From the NCBI RefSeq assembly GCF_015062615.1, contig NZ_SUUH01000008.1, positions 1-64,000 of the forward strand: 64,000 nucleotides of DNA, given 5' to 3'. Numbering within the stretch: position 1 is the first letter of the stretch; every line of letters begins with the position of its first letter. The notes under the pieces were generated by a model. That model did no database searches. It worked only from the letters and a program-made list of their open reading frames with translations, and was not told the origin of the DNA. Made by a program: the position numbers and the translations under genes. This document shows positions 32,320-40,576 of this stretch, piece by piece. Source of the DNA: Denitrobacterium detoxificans (GTDB taxonomy: Bacteria; Actinomycetota; Coriobacteriia; Coriobacteriales; Eggerthellaceae).

Positions 32320-35300
32320 ATGATTGAAGTAAAGGGCTTGAGAAGGTCCTACAAGACGGGCGATTTCGTGCAGAAGGCGCTCGATGGCGTGACGCTGAAC
32401 TTCCGCGATAACGAGTTCGTGGCGGTTCTGGGTCCCTCGGGTTCGGGTAAGACCACGCTGTTGAATATTCTGGGTGGCTTGGACCACGCCGATGGTGGCG
32501 ATATCGTCATCAACGGCACGTCCACCAAAGATTACCGTTCGAGCGATTGGGACACCTATCGCAACCATCGCATTGGCTTCGTGTTCCAAAGCTACAATCT
32601 CATTCCTCATCAGACCATTCTTTCGAATGTCGAGCTGGCGCTCACGCTTTCGGGCGTAGGGCGCGCGGAGCGAAAGCGTCGTGCCGCCGAGGCGTTGGCC
32701 GAGGTGGGCCTGGGCGATCATCTGCATAAGAAGCCCAGTCAGCTTTCCGGTGGCCAGATGCAGCGCGTTGCCATTGCCCGCGCGCTGGTGAACAATCCCG
32801 ATATCGTGCTGGCCGACGAGCCCACGGGCGCGCTCGACACCGAAACGGGCATCCAGGTCATGGACATCCTGAAGAAGGTCGCCGACGACCGCCTGGTCAT
32901 CATGGTTACGCACAACCCCGAACTGGCCGAAGAGTATGCCACGCGTATCGTGCGCCTGGCCGACGGCCGCATTATCAGCGATAGCGATGCGTTCAACCCG
33001 TTCAACGACTCGGCAATCGTGGGCGTTCCGGACCCTGCCAACGAAGCGGTGCGCGCCGCCGCCGCTGCGCTTAATGCGGCAACCGACGTTCACATGGGTG
33101 ACCCTGCTCGGGGAGAGGGCGGCAAGGAGAAGAAGGCCTCGATGGGTTTCCTTACTGCGCTTGCCCTTTCGTTCAACAACCTCATGACGAAGAAGGGGCG
33201 TACGTTTCTTACCGCATTTGCGGGAAGTATCGGCATTATTGGCATTGCCGCCATCTTGGCGCTTTCCAACGGCGTGAACAATTACATCCTGGATACCGAG
33301 GAAGAAGCCCTTACCAGCTATCCGCTTACGGTAACCAAGAGCAGCTTCGACGTATCGAGCCTGCTCACGGCCACCATGGGCTATACCACGGGCAGCGATT
33401 CGGAAGGATCGGGCGACGGGGAGTTCTCTACGTCGAACAACATTCCCGAGTCCACCATCATGACCGACATGTTCGCCAAGGTGAAGAACAACGACCTTTC
33501 CGCGTTCAAGCAGTATTTGGAAAGCGGCGAAAGCGGCATCGACGAGTACGTGAACACCATTCAGTACAGCTACGGCATCGACGCGAACGTTTTCTCGCCC
33601 GATACGTCTTCGGGCGTAACGCAGCTCAACCCCTCGTCCATGAAGTCGGTTTTCCAGAACGGCATCTCTTCGAGTGCGCTTTCCAGCAGCTCGGGCATGT
33701 CGTCGTTCAGCGAGATGCTCGACAATCGCGAAATGCTCGAAGACCAGATGGACGTGGTTGCCGGCCGTTGGCCCGAAAACTACAACGAAGCCGTGCTCGT
33801 GCTCAGCTCCTCGGGAGCCATTAGCGATTACACCCTCTATAGCCTGGGCGTTTACGATACGTCGGTCATGGAGGACATGGTCAAGCAGGCGTTGAATGGC
33901 GACGAGGTGGTTGTCCCCGAAACGTCGGGCGATTTCACGTACGACGATGCGCTGAATCTGTCGTTCAAGGTGGTCCCCGCGAGCTCCATGTACCGCTATA
34001 ACGCGGAGCAGAGCACTTGGACCGACATGAGCAAAGACGAAGAGTACATGAAGGAGCAGGTCAACCAGGGCATCGACCTGAAGATCGTGGGCGTGGTGAA
34101 GCCCGCTTCCGCATCCAGCTCCGCGGTCCTCAACGAGGGCGTGGCGTACACGCCCGAGCTCACGCAGAAGCTCATGGAGCTGGCCGCGTCTTCCGATATC
34201 GTGAAGCAGCAGCTTGCGAACCCCGACGTGGACGTATTCACGGGTAAGACGTTCGAGGAGCTGCAGGATAGCCAGGCGTCCGATTTTGACATGAGCTCGA
34301 TGTTCAAGGTCGACGAGGAGGCGCTGTCGAGCGCGTTCGGGTTCGATTCGAGCTCCCTGGATTTCTCGGGCATGGACCTGAGCGGCATGGATATGTCGAA
34401 CATGGATTTGAGCGGCCTTTCCCTTGATGCGAACTCGCTCGACATGAGCGGAGTGGATATGTCGGGTCTCTTCGATTCCGATACCATGGCCGCGCTTATC
34501 GCGAACGCCCCGCAGCCCGATTTCTCGCAGATGAATCCTTCCATAAACGACGAGCAGCGCGCGGCGATAACGGCCGTTTCCGGGCAAATCACCGGTGGGT
34601 TCGCGCCCTACGTGATCGCGCAGGGCGGCTCGCTTGCCGATTTCCAGGATTCCGCGAAGATGCAGCAGTATTGGGCTACGTACCTGCAGACCGATTCGGT
34701 GAGTCAGCAGGTGGCCCAGCTGAATGCGCTCATAGGTCAGGCGTATGGCGATGCGCTGCAAACCGCCATGCAGGACTACATGACCAACCAGTACGCCCCC
34801 TACATGCAGCAGGCCATGGGCGAGTTGATCTCGCAGGCTGCGCAGGCCATGGCCACTGAAATGGCCACGCAGATGGCCGCCCAGATGGCGGCGGCAACGG
34901 GTCAGCTGGGATCGCAGCTCTCCTCGGCTATTGGCAGTTCGCTTACCGGCCAGATGTCGGGCCTGTCGGATAGCCTGCAGAGCGCGTTTTCCTTCGACGC
35001 TGACGCCTTCGCGAACGCCATTCAGTTCAACATGACTCAGGACGATCTGGTGTCGCTGCTGACCAACTACATGAATGCCGATGAGCTCACGTACGATGGC
35101 AACTTGGAGAAGCTGGGGTACGCCAGCTTGGATAATCCCGAATCCATTGGCATCTACCCGAAGGACTTCGCCGCGAAGGAGCAGGTGCTCTCCATCATCG
35201 ACAACTATAACCAGCGCATGACTGATGAGGGCAATGACAGTCGCACCATCCAGTACAGCGACATCGCCGGTACGCTCATGAGCTCGGTTACCGACATCGT

Positions 35301-35709
35301 GAACATGATCAGCATCGTGCTCATCGCCTTCGTGAGCATTTCGCTCGTGGTGAGCTCCATCATGATCGGCATCATTACTTACATCTCCGTGCTCGAGCGC
35401 AAGAAGGAGATTGGCATTCTGCGCGCAATGGGCGCCAGCAAGGGCAACGTTGCCAACGTGTTCAACGCCGAAACCATCATCGAGGGCCTGATAGCTGGCG
35501 TGTTCGCCATTGGCTTCGTGGTGCTGGTGAGCATACCCGTCAACGCGATTGTCGCTGCATCGTTCGACGTCGAGAACGTGATGATTTTGCCCTGGGTTTC
35601 GGGCGTCGTGCTCATCGGCGTGAGCGTGCTGCTCACGTTCGTCGCGGGGTTGATTCCCTCGGGCAACGCGAGTCGCCGCGATCCCGTGGAGGCGTTGCGC
35701 ACAGAGTAG
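32320..35709 (+). CDS. MacB-like ABC ATPase-permease fusion, 1129 aa
   Basis: Residues 1-240 are an ABC ATPase of the LolD/MacB type: Walker A GPSGSGKTTLL, signature QLSGGQMQRVA, Walker B DIVLADEPTGALD. A first membrane helix follows near residue 310 (FLTAFAGSIGIIGIAAILALS), then about 680 residues predicted outside, then three helices in an FtsX/MacB permease block (ILRAMGASKGNVANVFNAE). Such pumps move peptides or lipoproteins mechanically from the membrane. The outside domain has Asp-Met-Ser-Gly-type repeats (residues about 680-720) and a Met/Ala/Gln-rich helix stretch (about 845-870). ATG 32320 is preferred because it starts at the ATPase fold (MIEVKGLRRSY); ATG 32293 is an alternative. 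Confidence 0.9.
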   Translation: MIEVKGLRRSYKTGDFVQKALDGVTLNFRDNEFVAVLGPSGSGKTTLLNILGGLDHADGGDIVINGTSTKDYRSSDWDTYRNHRIGFVFQSYNLIPHQTILSNVELALTLSGVGRAERKRRAAEALAEVGLGDHLHKKPSQLSGGQMQRVAIARALVNNPDIVLADEPTGALDTETGIQVMDILKKVADDRLVIMVTHNPELAEEYATRIVRLADGRIISDSDAFNPFNDSAIVGVPDPANEAVRAAAAALNAATDVHMGDPARGEGGKEKKASMGFLTALALSFNNLMTKKGRTFLTAFAGSIGIIGIAAILALSNGVNNYILDTEEEALTSYPLTVTKSSFDVSSLLTATMGYTTGSDSEGSGDGEFSTSNNIPESTIMTDMFAKVKNNDLSAFKQYLESGESGIDEYVNTIQYSYGIDANVFSPDTSSGVTQLNPSSMKSVFQNGISSSALSSSSGMSSFSEMLDNREMLEDQMDVVAGRWPENYNEAVLVLSSSGAISDYTLYSLGVYDTSVMEDMVKQALNGDEVVVPETSGDFTYDDALNLSFKVVPASSMYRYNAEQSTWTDMSKDEEYMKEQVNQGIDLKIVGVVKPASASSSAVLNEGVAYTPELTQKLMELAASSDIVKQQLANPDVDVFTGKTFEELQDSQASDFDMSSMFKVDEEALSSAFGFDSSSLDFSGMDLSGMDMSNMDLSGLSLDANSLDMSGVDMSGLFDSDTMAALIANAPQPDFSQMNPSINDEQRAAITAVSGQITGGFAPYVIAQGGSLADFQDSAKMQQYWATYLQTDSVSQQVAQLNALIGQAYGDALQTAMQDYMTNQYAPYMQQAMGELISQAAQAMATEMATQMAAQMAAATGQLGSQLSSAIGSSLTGQMSGLSDSLQSAFSFDADAFANAIQFNMTQDDLVSLLTNYMNADELTYDGNLEKLGYASLDNPESIGIYPKDFAAKEQVLSIIDNYNQRMTDEGNDSRTIQYSDIAGTLMSSVTDIVNMISIVLIAFVSISLVVSSIMIGIITYISVLERKKEIGILRAMGASKGNVANVFNAETIIEGLIAGVFAIGFVVLVSIPVNAIVAASFDVENVMILPWVSGVVLIGVSVLLTFVAGLIPSGNASRRDPVEALRTE

Positions 35710-35720
35710 GGCAATCAACC

Positions 35721-36030
35721 CGTCCGCGGCGGGGCGGGCGAGCCCCTGCGGCACGCCTCGCTCCGCTGCTCGCACGGCGGTGTTGTGGGTTTGCTTGGCT
35801 TCGAGGGGGGGGTTCCTCTCGGAGCCTTTTTGGTTCTGAGGGGTTAAGCCGTGCTCGTGCGCTGCGCTGTTCAGGAGTTTTGTACTGGCGCTGTCCCGGG
35901 GTTGGGGCCGTGGGCGGCGAGAACCCTTCGGCTTGCGCCTTCGGGTTCTCTTCGCCCGCGGCCCCAACCCCGGGAATCAGCGCTTTGGTTGGTGTTCACA
36001 GGGTACCGCAGGGGCTCGCCCGCCCCGCCG
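35721..36030 (+). repeat. Composite structured repeat after the ABC gene
   Basis: The outer arms 35727-35751 and 36006-36030 are a perfect 25-bp inverted repeat. Inside, 35895-35926 and 35943-35974 form a 32-bp hairpin with three mismatches, extended by GCGCTG and CAGCGC outside it. Boxes CGTCCGCGG (35721), CGCTCCGCTG (35759), TGCGCTGCG (35858) and a GTTCA-plus-AGGGT box (35994) repeat the order seen after grpE. It begins 11 bases past the ABC stop codon. Confidence 0.8.
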
Positions 36031-36069
36031 CTGCGTGTTGCGGGTTGCGGAACCCGGGGCCGGTTGTGG

Positions 36070-36535
36070 CCAACCTCACGGGCGGACGCGCTGCGCGGTC
36101 CGCCCTGTTGCGAGTGGGTCCCGCTCGCCGGGTCGCGGGGTTGCCTCACGGGCGCGGACGCTTCGCTGCGCGCCCTGCTGCGGGCGGGTCCCTCTTGCGG
36201 GGCAATCGTACGGGCGGAGGCGCTTCGCTGTCCGCCCTGCTGCGAGGGGAATCCGCTCGCCGGGTCGTGGGGTGCTCCACGGGCGGATGCGCTGCGCTGT
36301 CCGCCCTGCTGTGGGCGGAATCCGATTGGTTGGGGCAATCTCACGGGCGATTCGCTGTGCTCTCGCCCTGCCGCGAGTTGGTTGGGGCCGTGGGGCCACG
36401 GGCGCGGACGCTTCGCTGCGCGCCCTGCTGCGAGGGGAGTCCGCTCGCCGGGTCGTGGGCGATCCCACGGGAGCTCTCTGCGCTTTCCGCCCTGATGCGA
36501 GTTGGTTCTGCTCGCCGGGATTTGGGGCTTGGAGG
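36070..36535 (+). repeat. Tandem array of seven GGGCG hairpin units
   Basis: Units start ACGGG at 36078, 36148, 36210, 36279, 36343, 36398 and 36467, spaced 55-70 bp. Each contains a stem of the GGGCGGA/TCCGCCC kind; other units have GGGCGCG/CGCGCCC or GGGCGA/TCGCCC, so stem changes are compensated. Between them lies a CTGCTGCGAGGGG and CCGCTCGCCGGGTCG type spacer. The array ends about 50 bases before the trigger-factor-like gene. Confidence 0.85.
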
Positions 36536-36585
36536 GTTGGTTTGCTGCTATCCTATACGCGGATTATTTAGACGAGAGGATTGTT

Positions 36586-37893
36586 ATGGCTATTGAGATT
36601 CTGTCTGATGAGCTGGTGAATGACGGCCATGTGATGCGCGTTACGGTGCGCATTCCGGCTGGCGACAAGGCTTCTATGGTGCGCGAGGGCCTGCTGGGCT
36701 TGGCGCAGGAGGCTCGTTTGGCTCCGGGCGAGGGTGGCGAAATTCGCGCGGCTCTCGAGGATAAGTTCGGTGCCGATAATGTGGCTGCGGGCCTTACGTC
36801 GTACGTGGCTTCCATGGCTGCGCCTGCCGTGGTGAACCAGAAGAACCTGCATATCATGTTTACGCCGCAGTCTACGGCTGAGCGTGTGGATGGCCTGTTC
36901 GACGAGAATGCGCTCGAGATGAAGATCGATCTCATTCTGCGCCCCGAATATGAGCTCACCGATTATTCGCCCGTGCACGTGAAGCGCCAGTCCATCGAGA
37001 TTACCGACAAGATGGTCAGCCTGCAGATTGCCCAGGAAATGGAGCGCTTTGCGTCCTTCGAGCAGGCTGGCGGCCCGCTCGAGGTGGGCGATTACGCCAT
37101 GTTCGACATGACCACGCAGGTCAATGGCCAGGAAGCTGCCAGCCTTTCCGGCAAGAACTCGCGCATTGCGCTTGTGAAGGGCGAAATGCCCGACGGTTTC
37201 ATCGACGCTGTCGTGGGCATGATGCCGGGCGACGAGCGTACGTTCGACTTCACGGCCAAGCTGCCGGGCGCTCCCGATGGCGCTGCTCCCGACACGTTCA
37301 ACGTGCGTGCGAAGCTCATCGAAAAGCGTCTTCGCCGCGTTCCCGAACTTACCGACGAGTTCGTGCGCGAGAGCATGAAGGGCGCGGGTGTGGGCGAAAC
37401 CGTTGAAAGCTTCCGCGCTGCCGTGAAGGAGCGCATGGAAGCTCAGCTCGCTCAGCAGCAGAAGCTGCAGGACGAGAACATGGTCGATGCCGAACTCGCC
37501 AAGCGCCTTGACGCCAACATTCCCGATCTGTATCTGGAAAACACCCATCGCGATATCCTGCAGAACATGCAGGCAAACCTGGCTGCGCAGGGCATGACTA
37601 TCGCCCAGTACGCTCAGCAGCAGGGTGCCAACGAGCAGCAGTTCAGCATGATGATTGCCATGCAGGCGCGTGAGTCGCTGCGCCAGGGCTTTGCGCTCGA
37701 TGCGTATTTCCGCCATATGGGCCAGGAAGTCACCGATGCCGACATCGAAGCTGCCCTGCATGAGATGACGCCCGGTCACGAAGAGCAGGCGCGCGCCAAC
37801 TTCGACAAGAATGGCGCCTGGTTCGTGGTGCGTGAGACGGCTGCCCGTCTGAAGGCGCACAACGACGTCGTTTCCAAGGCCATTTTCGAATAG
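36586..37893 (+). CDS. tig: Trigger-factor-like chaperone/prolyl isomerase, 435 aa
   Basis: Domain order is that of trigger factor: an N-terminal domain, a central FKBP-like domain (about residues 155-245; GDYAMFDMTTQVNGQEAASL, then LVKGEMPDGFIDAVVGMMPGDERTFDF) and a helical C-terminal domain (SFRAAVKERMEAQLAQQQKLQDENMVDAELAKRLDANIP). Length fits. The ribosome-docking signature GFRXGXXP, normally near residue 45, is not seen; that stretch reads RLAPGEGGEIRAALEDKFG. It may be a divergent trigger factor or a paralogue that no longer docks. ATG 36586 follows GAGAGGA. Confidence 0.82.
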   Translation: MAIEILSDELVNDGHVMRVTVRIPAGDKASMVREGLLGLAQEARLAPGEGGEIRAALEDKFGADNVAAGLTSYVASMAAPAVVNQKNLHIMFTPQSTAERVDGLFDENALEMKIDLILRPEYELTDYSPVHVKRQSIEITDKMVSLQIAQEMERFASFEQAGGPLEVGDYAMFDMTTQVNGQEAASLSGKNSRIALVKGEMPDGFIDAVVGMMPGDERTFDFTAKLPGAPDGAAPDTFNVRAKLIEKRLRRVPELTDEFVRESMKGAGVGETVESFRAAVKERMEAQLAQQQKLQDENMVDAELAKRLDANIPDLYLENTHRDILQNMQANLAAQGMTIAQYAQQQGANEQQFSMMIAMQARESLRQGFALDAYFRHMGQEVTDADIEAALHEMTPGHEEQARANFDKNGAWFVVRETAARLKAHNDVVSKAIFE

Positions 37894-37914
37894 CGAGCGT
37901 CCCATACAAGCACA

Positions 37915-37951
37915 GGGCGCCGGTTGCGATGTGCAGCCGGCGCCCTTTTTA
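37915..37951 (+). terminator. Terminator of the trigger-factor-like gene
   Basis: A 9-bp GC stem (GGGCGCCGG at 37915-37923 with CCGGCGCCC at 37937-37945) is followed by TTTTTA. Confidence 0.9.
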
Positions 37952-37966
37952 CGCTGCGATATGCGG

Positions 37967-38059
37967 TTATTTGCTCTTCCTGCGCAGTACCACGAACAGT
38001 ACGACGATGATGAGCAGAATGATGAGTAGTTCGGTCACGCCGAATGGTCCGATGCGCAT
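37967..38059 (-). CDS. 30-residue membrane peptide resembling a TatA N-terminus
   Basis: A minus-strand frame from ATG 38059 to TAA 37967, with a good ribosome site (GATAGGAG, 4 bases before the ATG). The peptide begins MRIGPFGVTELLIILLIIVV and ends LFVVLRRKSK. The start (GXXELLIILLI) recalls the membrane anchor of TatA/TatE, but the FGPKXLP hinge and amphipathic helix are missing. It could be a degenerate TatA, a small regulatory membrane peptide, or chance. It lies between the tig terminator and the MerR gene. Confidence 0.5.
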   Translation of the reverse strand: MRIGPFGVTELLIILLIIVVLFVVLRRKSK

Positions 38060-38113
38060 GGCGCTCCTATCGTTTGCCTTCAGTTGCGTCCATTATACGA
38101 TGGGGCGTGCTTG

Positions 38114-38914
38114 CTATTCCTCAATAGGCGCGTAGATGTTCTCTACGTCGGTGCCCTTGCCGTCCAGGTTCAGGAACTGGGGTGCCGTGAGGATGTCGCC
38201 GGCTATCTTCAGATTGTGTTCTCGCAGATAGCGGCGCAGCGGCTCGTAGGATGAGCCTTTCGTGCCCTCGGAGCGCGTGATTTCGCGCCGCCAATACACG
38301 CAGGGGCCCAGAGGCAGCAGGCGCGCGTGTTGGCGAGCGTTGCGCGAAAGCAGGTGGGCATCGGTTTGACGCACGCCGATGATGTAATTGGGTATTACCG
38401 TGCGCGCTTTCGATTCCACCAGGTGGCTCTTGATGATGCGCATGCACTGCGAAGCTCCCAGTAGGCCATAGAACTCCGCGATGGTTTCCTGCCGCTTCAT
38501 CGAAACGCTGAAGTCGCGCTTCACGGATGCCTGGATGTACAGGCAATCGGGCGCGTTCGTAATCGAGAAGACGTTATCGCCTTCCCTATGCTCTATGTAG
38601 CCAAGCGCGTTCGTTATGGTGTCCACGCGTCGCTTTAGGATCTCGATCTGCTCTTCGATGTTGTCCTTGCGCGATGCAAGGCTGGTCAGAAAAGCATCGG
38701 TTGCCTGAGGGCTGTCGATGTAGTTGATGGCCTCGTCGATACTGAAATCGTACGAAAGCAGCTTGCGGAATGCGTTCATGCGGAACGCGTCTTCGGGCGA
38801 GAAGTCGCGGTATCCGTTGTCCTCGCGCGGTGATTGCGGCAGTCCTCGTTTCTCGTAGAAACGAATGCTTGAGTGGCTAAGGCCTGTCATGGCCGAAAAC
38901 TCCTTGATATGCAT
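38114..38914 (-). CDS. MerR-family regulator with large effector domain, 266 aa
   Basis: The N-terminal MerR helix-turn-helix is clear (MHIKEFSAMTGLSHSSIRFYEKRGL, then NGYRDFSPEDAFRMNAFRKLL), followed by the dimerisation helix (SRKDNIEEQIEILKRRVDTI). Residues 120-266 are a GyrI-like or novel effector domain (SVKRDFSVSMKRQETIAEFYGLLG). ATG 38914 follows GGGAGGGG; the frame extends far upstream without meaning. Its own promoter has the 19-bp spacer and palindrome typical for MerR activators, and the same site precedes the flavoprotein reductase gene, so that enzyme is its likely target. Confidence 0.85.
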   Translation of the reverse strand: MHIKEFSAMTGLSHSSIRFYEKRGLPQSPREDNGYRDFSPEDAFRMNAFRKLLSYDFSIDEAINYIDSPQATDAFLTSLASRKDNIEEQIEILKRRVDTITNALGYIEHREGDNVFSITNAPDCLYIQASVKRDFSVSMKRQETIAEFYGLLGASQCMRIIKSHLVESKARTVIPNYIIGVRQTDAHLLSRNARQHARLLPLGPCVYWRREITRSEGTKGSSYEPLRRYLREHNLKIAGDILTAPQFLNLDGKGTDVENIYAPIEE

Positions 38915-38954
38915 GGCCCCTCCCAAGACGGCATATCTATCTCCCCTATAAGAC

Positions 38955-38985
38955 AAACTACACCTTAAACCAGCTTCAAGGTCAA
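38955..38985 (-). promoter_or_regulatory. MerR-type promoter and operator of the regulator gene
   Basis: Minus strand TTGACC (38980-38985), 19-base spacer, TAGTTT (38955-38960). The spacer holds the palindrome with ends ACCTT and AAGGT (38962-38982) around AACCAGCTTC. A 19-bp spacer with a central palindrome is the hallmark of MerR control. Confidence 0.75.
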
Positions 38986-39039
38986 GATAATCCCCACCTA
39001 AATAGGGGCAGGGGAAGAATGAAGCTGCAGTAGGCTTGC

Positions 39040-40263
39040 CTATTCTTCGATGGGCGCGCGCCAGCGGTTCAGCGTGGCGACGACGATGACCATGGCGGCA
39101 ACGGAAAGCACGAACAGGATGACGTACGTATAGAAGTAGCTTCCCAGAAGGTCCTTGAGCGGGCCGGGCAGGAAGTTCATGACCAGGCCGCCAATGACGT
39201 ACACGACCTGGCAGTTCTTGATGAATTTGCCGCGTCCGTGTTCGGGCGCCAGCTCCAGCGACCATTCCGACGTACCCACGGTGCCCAGCGCCATGCCTGC
39301 GCCGAAGAGCACCGATCCGGCAATCGCGAACAAGGGATTTACGAGCACTGCTGCGCACAGGCAGAGGATGCCCGTGGTCTGCAGGCCGAACATGATGGCC
39401 GTTGCGCGTGCCGTATCGATCTTGTCGAACAGCTTTCCAGTGGCGTATTTCGAGATGGTCAGGCTAATGCCGGCTACGGAAAGCATGGCGGCGGCGAAGA
39501 AGTCGTTGTAGCCCGAAGTCGTAAGGTACACGGAAAGATACGTGAGCGCGCCCATGCAGATGCCGCCCACGGCGGCAAGCGCCAGGAAGAAGCGATTGCG
39601 CGCCCTGTTGGGCATGGGGATGGGCTTGTGGTGGGTGACGCGATGCGCCTTTTCGGCGGCGGTCGCTACGTGCTTGTGTTTTTGCATCCCCATGGCGGAG
39701 GGGTCGTTGCGTAGGAATACGCCGATGATGGCTGCAATGATGAGCGCCATGTATGCCTCTACGATGAAGGCGATTTGCAGCGAGATGTTGCTGATGATAG
39801 CAACCACGATGATGGGGATGACGATGCTCGCCACGCCGCTGCCCACGGTGGCAAACCCGATGGCGCTTCCGCGATCGCCTTCGTACCACCTGTTCACAAG
39901 CATGGTCATGCCCACCATGCCGCCGAATCCGTATCCCGCGCCTGCAAGTATGGCGCCGATGACGAACATGGGCATGGCCGTGGCGATGGAGTATGCGAAG
40001 AAGCCCATGGCCGTGAGGATGGTGGCAAAGCACACGCCCATGCGCGCGCCGAGCAGGTTGAAATAGCGGTCCACGAACAGCATGGCCACGATGGTGGTAA
40101 GCGTTCGGACAGCCAGGATGATGGATCCGCCCGTGTTGCCCACGGCGGGCATTGCCACGATATAGGGCTGATAGACGCTGAACGACGTGCTGGGCAATCC
40201 GATGTTTGCGAAGATGAAAAGGAAGCAGCAGAGCGTGATGACCTTTTCGTAATGGTCCTTCAT
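39040..40263 (-). CDS. MFS transporter, oxalate/formate antiporter-like, 407 aa
   Basis: Twelve hydrophobic helices typical of the major facilitator family are visible, with a cytoplasmic loop (residues about 195-230, rich in His and Lys: MGMQKHKHVATAAEKAHRV) between the halves. Motifs such as GAILAGAGYGFGGMVGMTMLVNRWY resemble the OFA subfamily of carboxylate exchangers. ATG 40263 (MKDHYEK) is preferred; an ATG eight codons earlier lies on the ribosome site AAGGAG. It lies between the MerR gene and the divergent flavoprotein reductase, so it probably imports that enzyme's substrate or exports its product. Confidence 0.85.
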   Translation of the reverse strand: MKDHYEKVITLCCFLFIFANIGLPSTSFSVYQPYIVAMPAVGNTGGSIILAVRTLTTIVAMLFVDRYFNLLGARMGVCFATILTAMGFFAYSIATAMPMFVIGAILAGAGYGFGGMVGMTMLVNRWYEGDRGSAIGFATVGSGVASIVIPIIVVAIISNISLQIAFIVEAYMALIIAAIIGVFLRNDPSAMGMQKHKHVATAAEKAHRVTHHKPIPMPNRARNRFFLALAAVGGICMGALTYLSVYLTTSGYNDFFAAAMLSVAGISLTISKYATGKLFDKIDTARATAIMFGLQTTGILCLCAAVLVNPLFAIAGSVLFGAGMALGTVGTSEWSLELAPEHGRGKFIKNCQVVYVIGGLVMNFLPGPLKDLLGSYFYTYVILFVLSVAAMVIVVATLNRWRAPIEE

Positions 40264-40576
40264 GCGGTGGCTTGCTCTCCTTTCCATGTTGGTAGTGGGG
40301 GAAGGCAGCGAAAACGCCGCGAACCCCGCGTATTGCGGGCCCTCATGTATCGCAATACGTAAATTTGCGCGTTAGATATTTGTAACGCTATCACGCGAAT
40401 TCATGAAGAAATTTTTTCCACTTTAGCCTAGCGAAGTGCCATTCGTCGTTTCAAATAATGCGTATATCCAGGTAGATAACTATTTCGCGAAAAGCCCTTG
40501 ACCCTCAACCAGCTTCAAGCACTACGGTGTCTTCATATGTTCCACACAACTTAACACAGGGAGTAGGGAGGTTTGC
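40264..40576. other. Divergent region between MFS and flavoprotein genes
   Basis: Besides the MerR-type promoter at its right end, it has two perfect inverted repeats near the MFS side: 9 bp CGTATTGCG/CGCAATACG (40329-40337 and 40351-40359) and 6 bp GCGTTA/TAACGC (40369-40374 and 40383-40388). These could be operator sites or leader hairpins of the MFS message. No gene is seen. Confidence 0.55.
40498..40528 (+). promoter_or_regulatory. MerR-type promoter of the flavoprotein reductase gene
   Basis: TTGACC (40498-40503), 19-base spacer, TACGGT (40523-40528). The spacer shares AACCAGCTTCAAG with the operator of the MerR gene, in the same position relative to the promoter boxes. Confidence 0.72.

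Noticed and set aside
32269..35967. A 1232-codon open frame on the minus strand opposite the ABC gene
   Set aside because: It is the GC-rich antisense shadow of a clear ABC ATPase-permease and is rich in His, Arg and Leu runs with no domain.
36070..36535. CRISPR array
   Set aside because: Unit spacing varies, spacers are themselves similar between units, repeats are hairpins with covariation, and no cas gene is present.
35851..36596. Overlapping plus-strand frames of 214 to 238 codons across the hairpin array
   Set aside because: Three frames are open at once because the repeat lacks AT-rich stops; the protein is only repeat translation.
38125..39040. The shared last residues APIEE of the MerR regulator and the MFS transporter as a sign of duplication
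   Set aside because: The codons and the surrounding sequences differ; a five-residue match at two C-termini is most likely chance.
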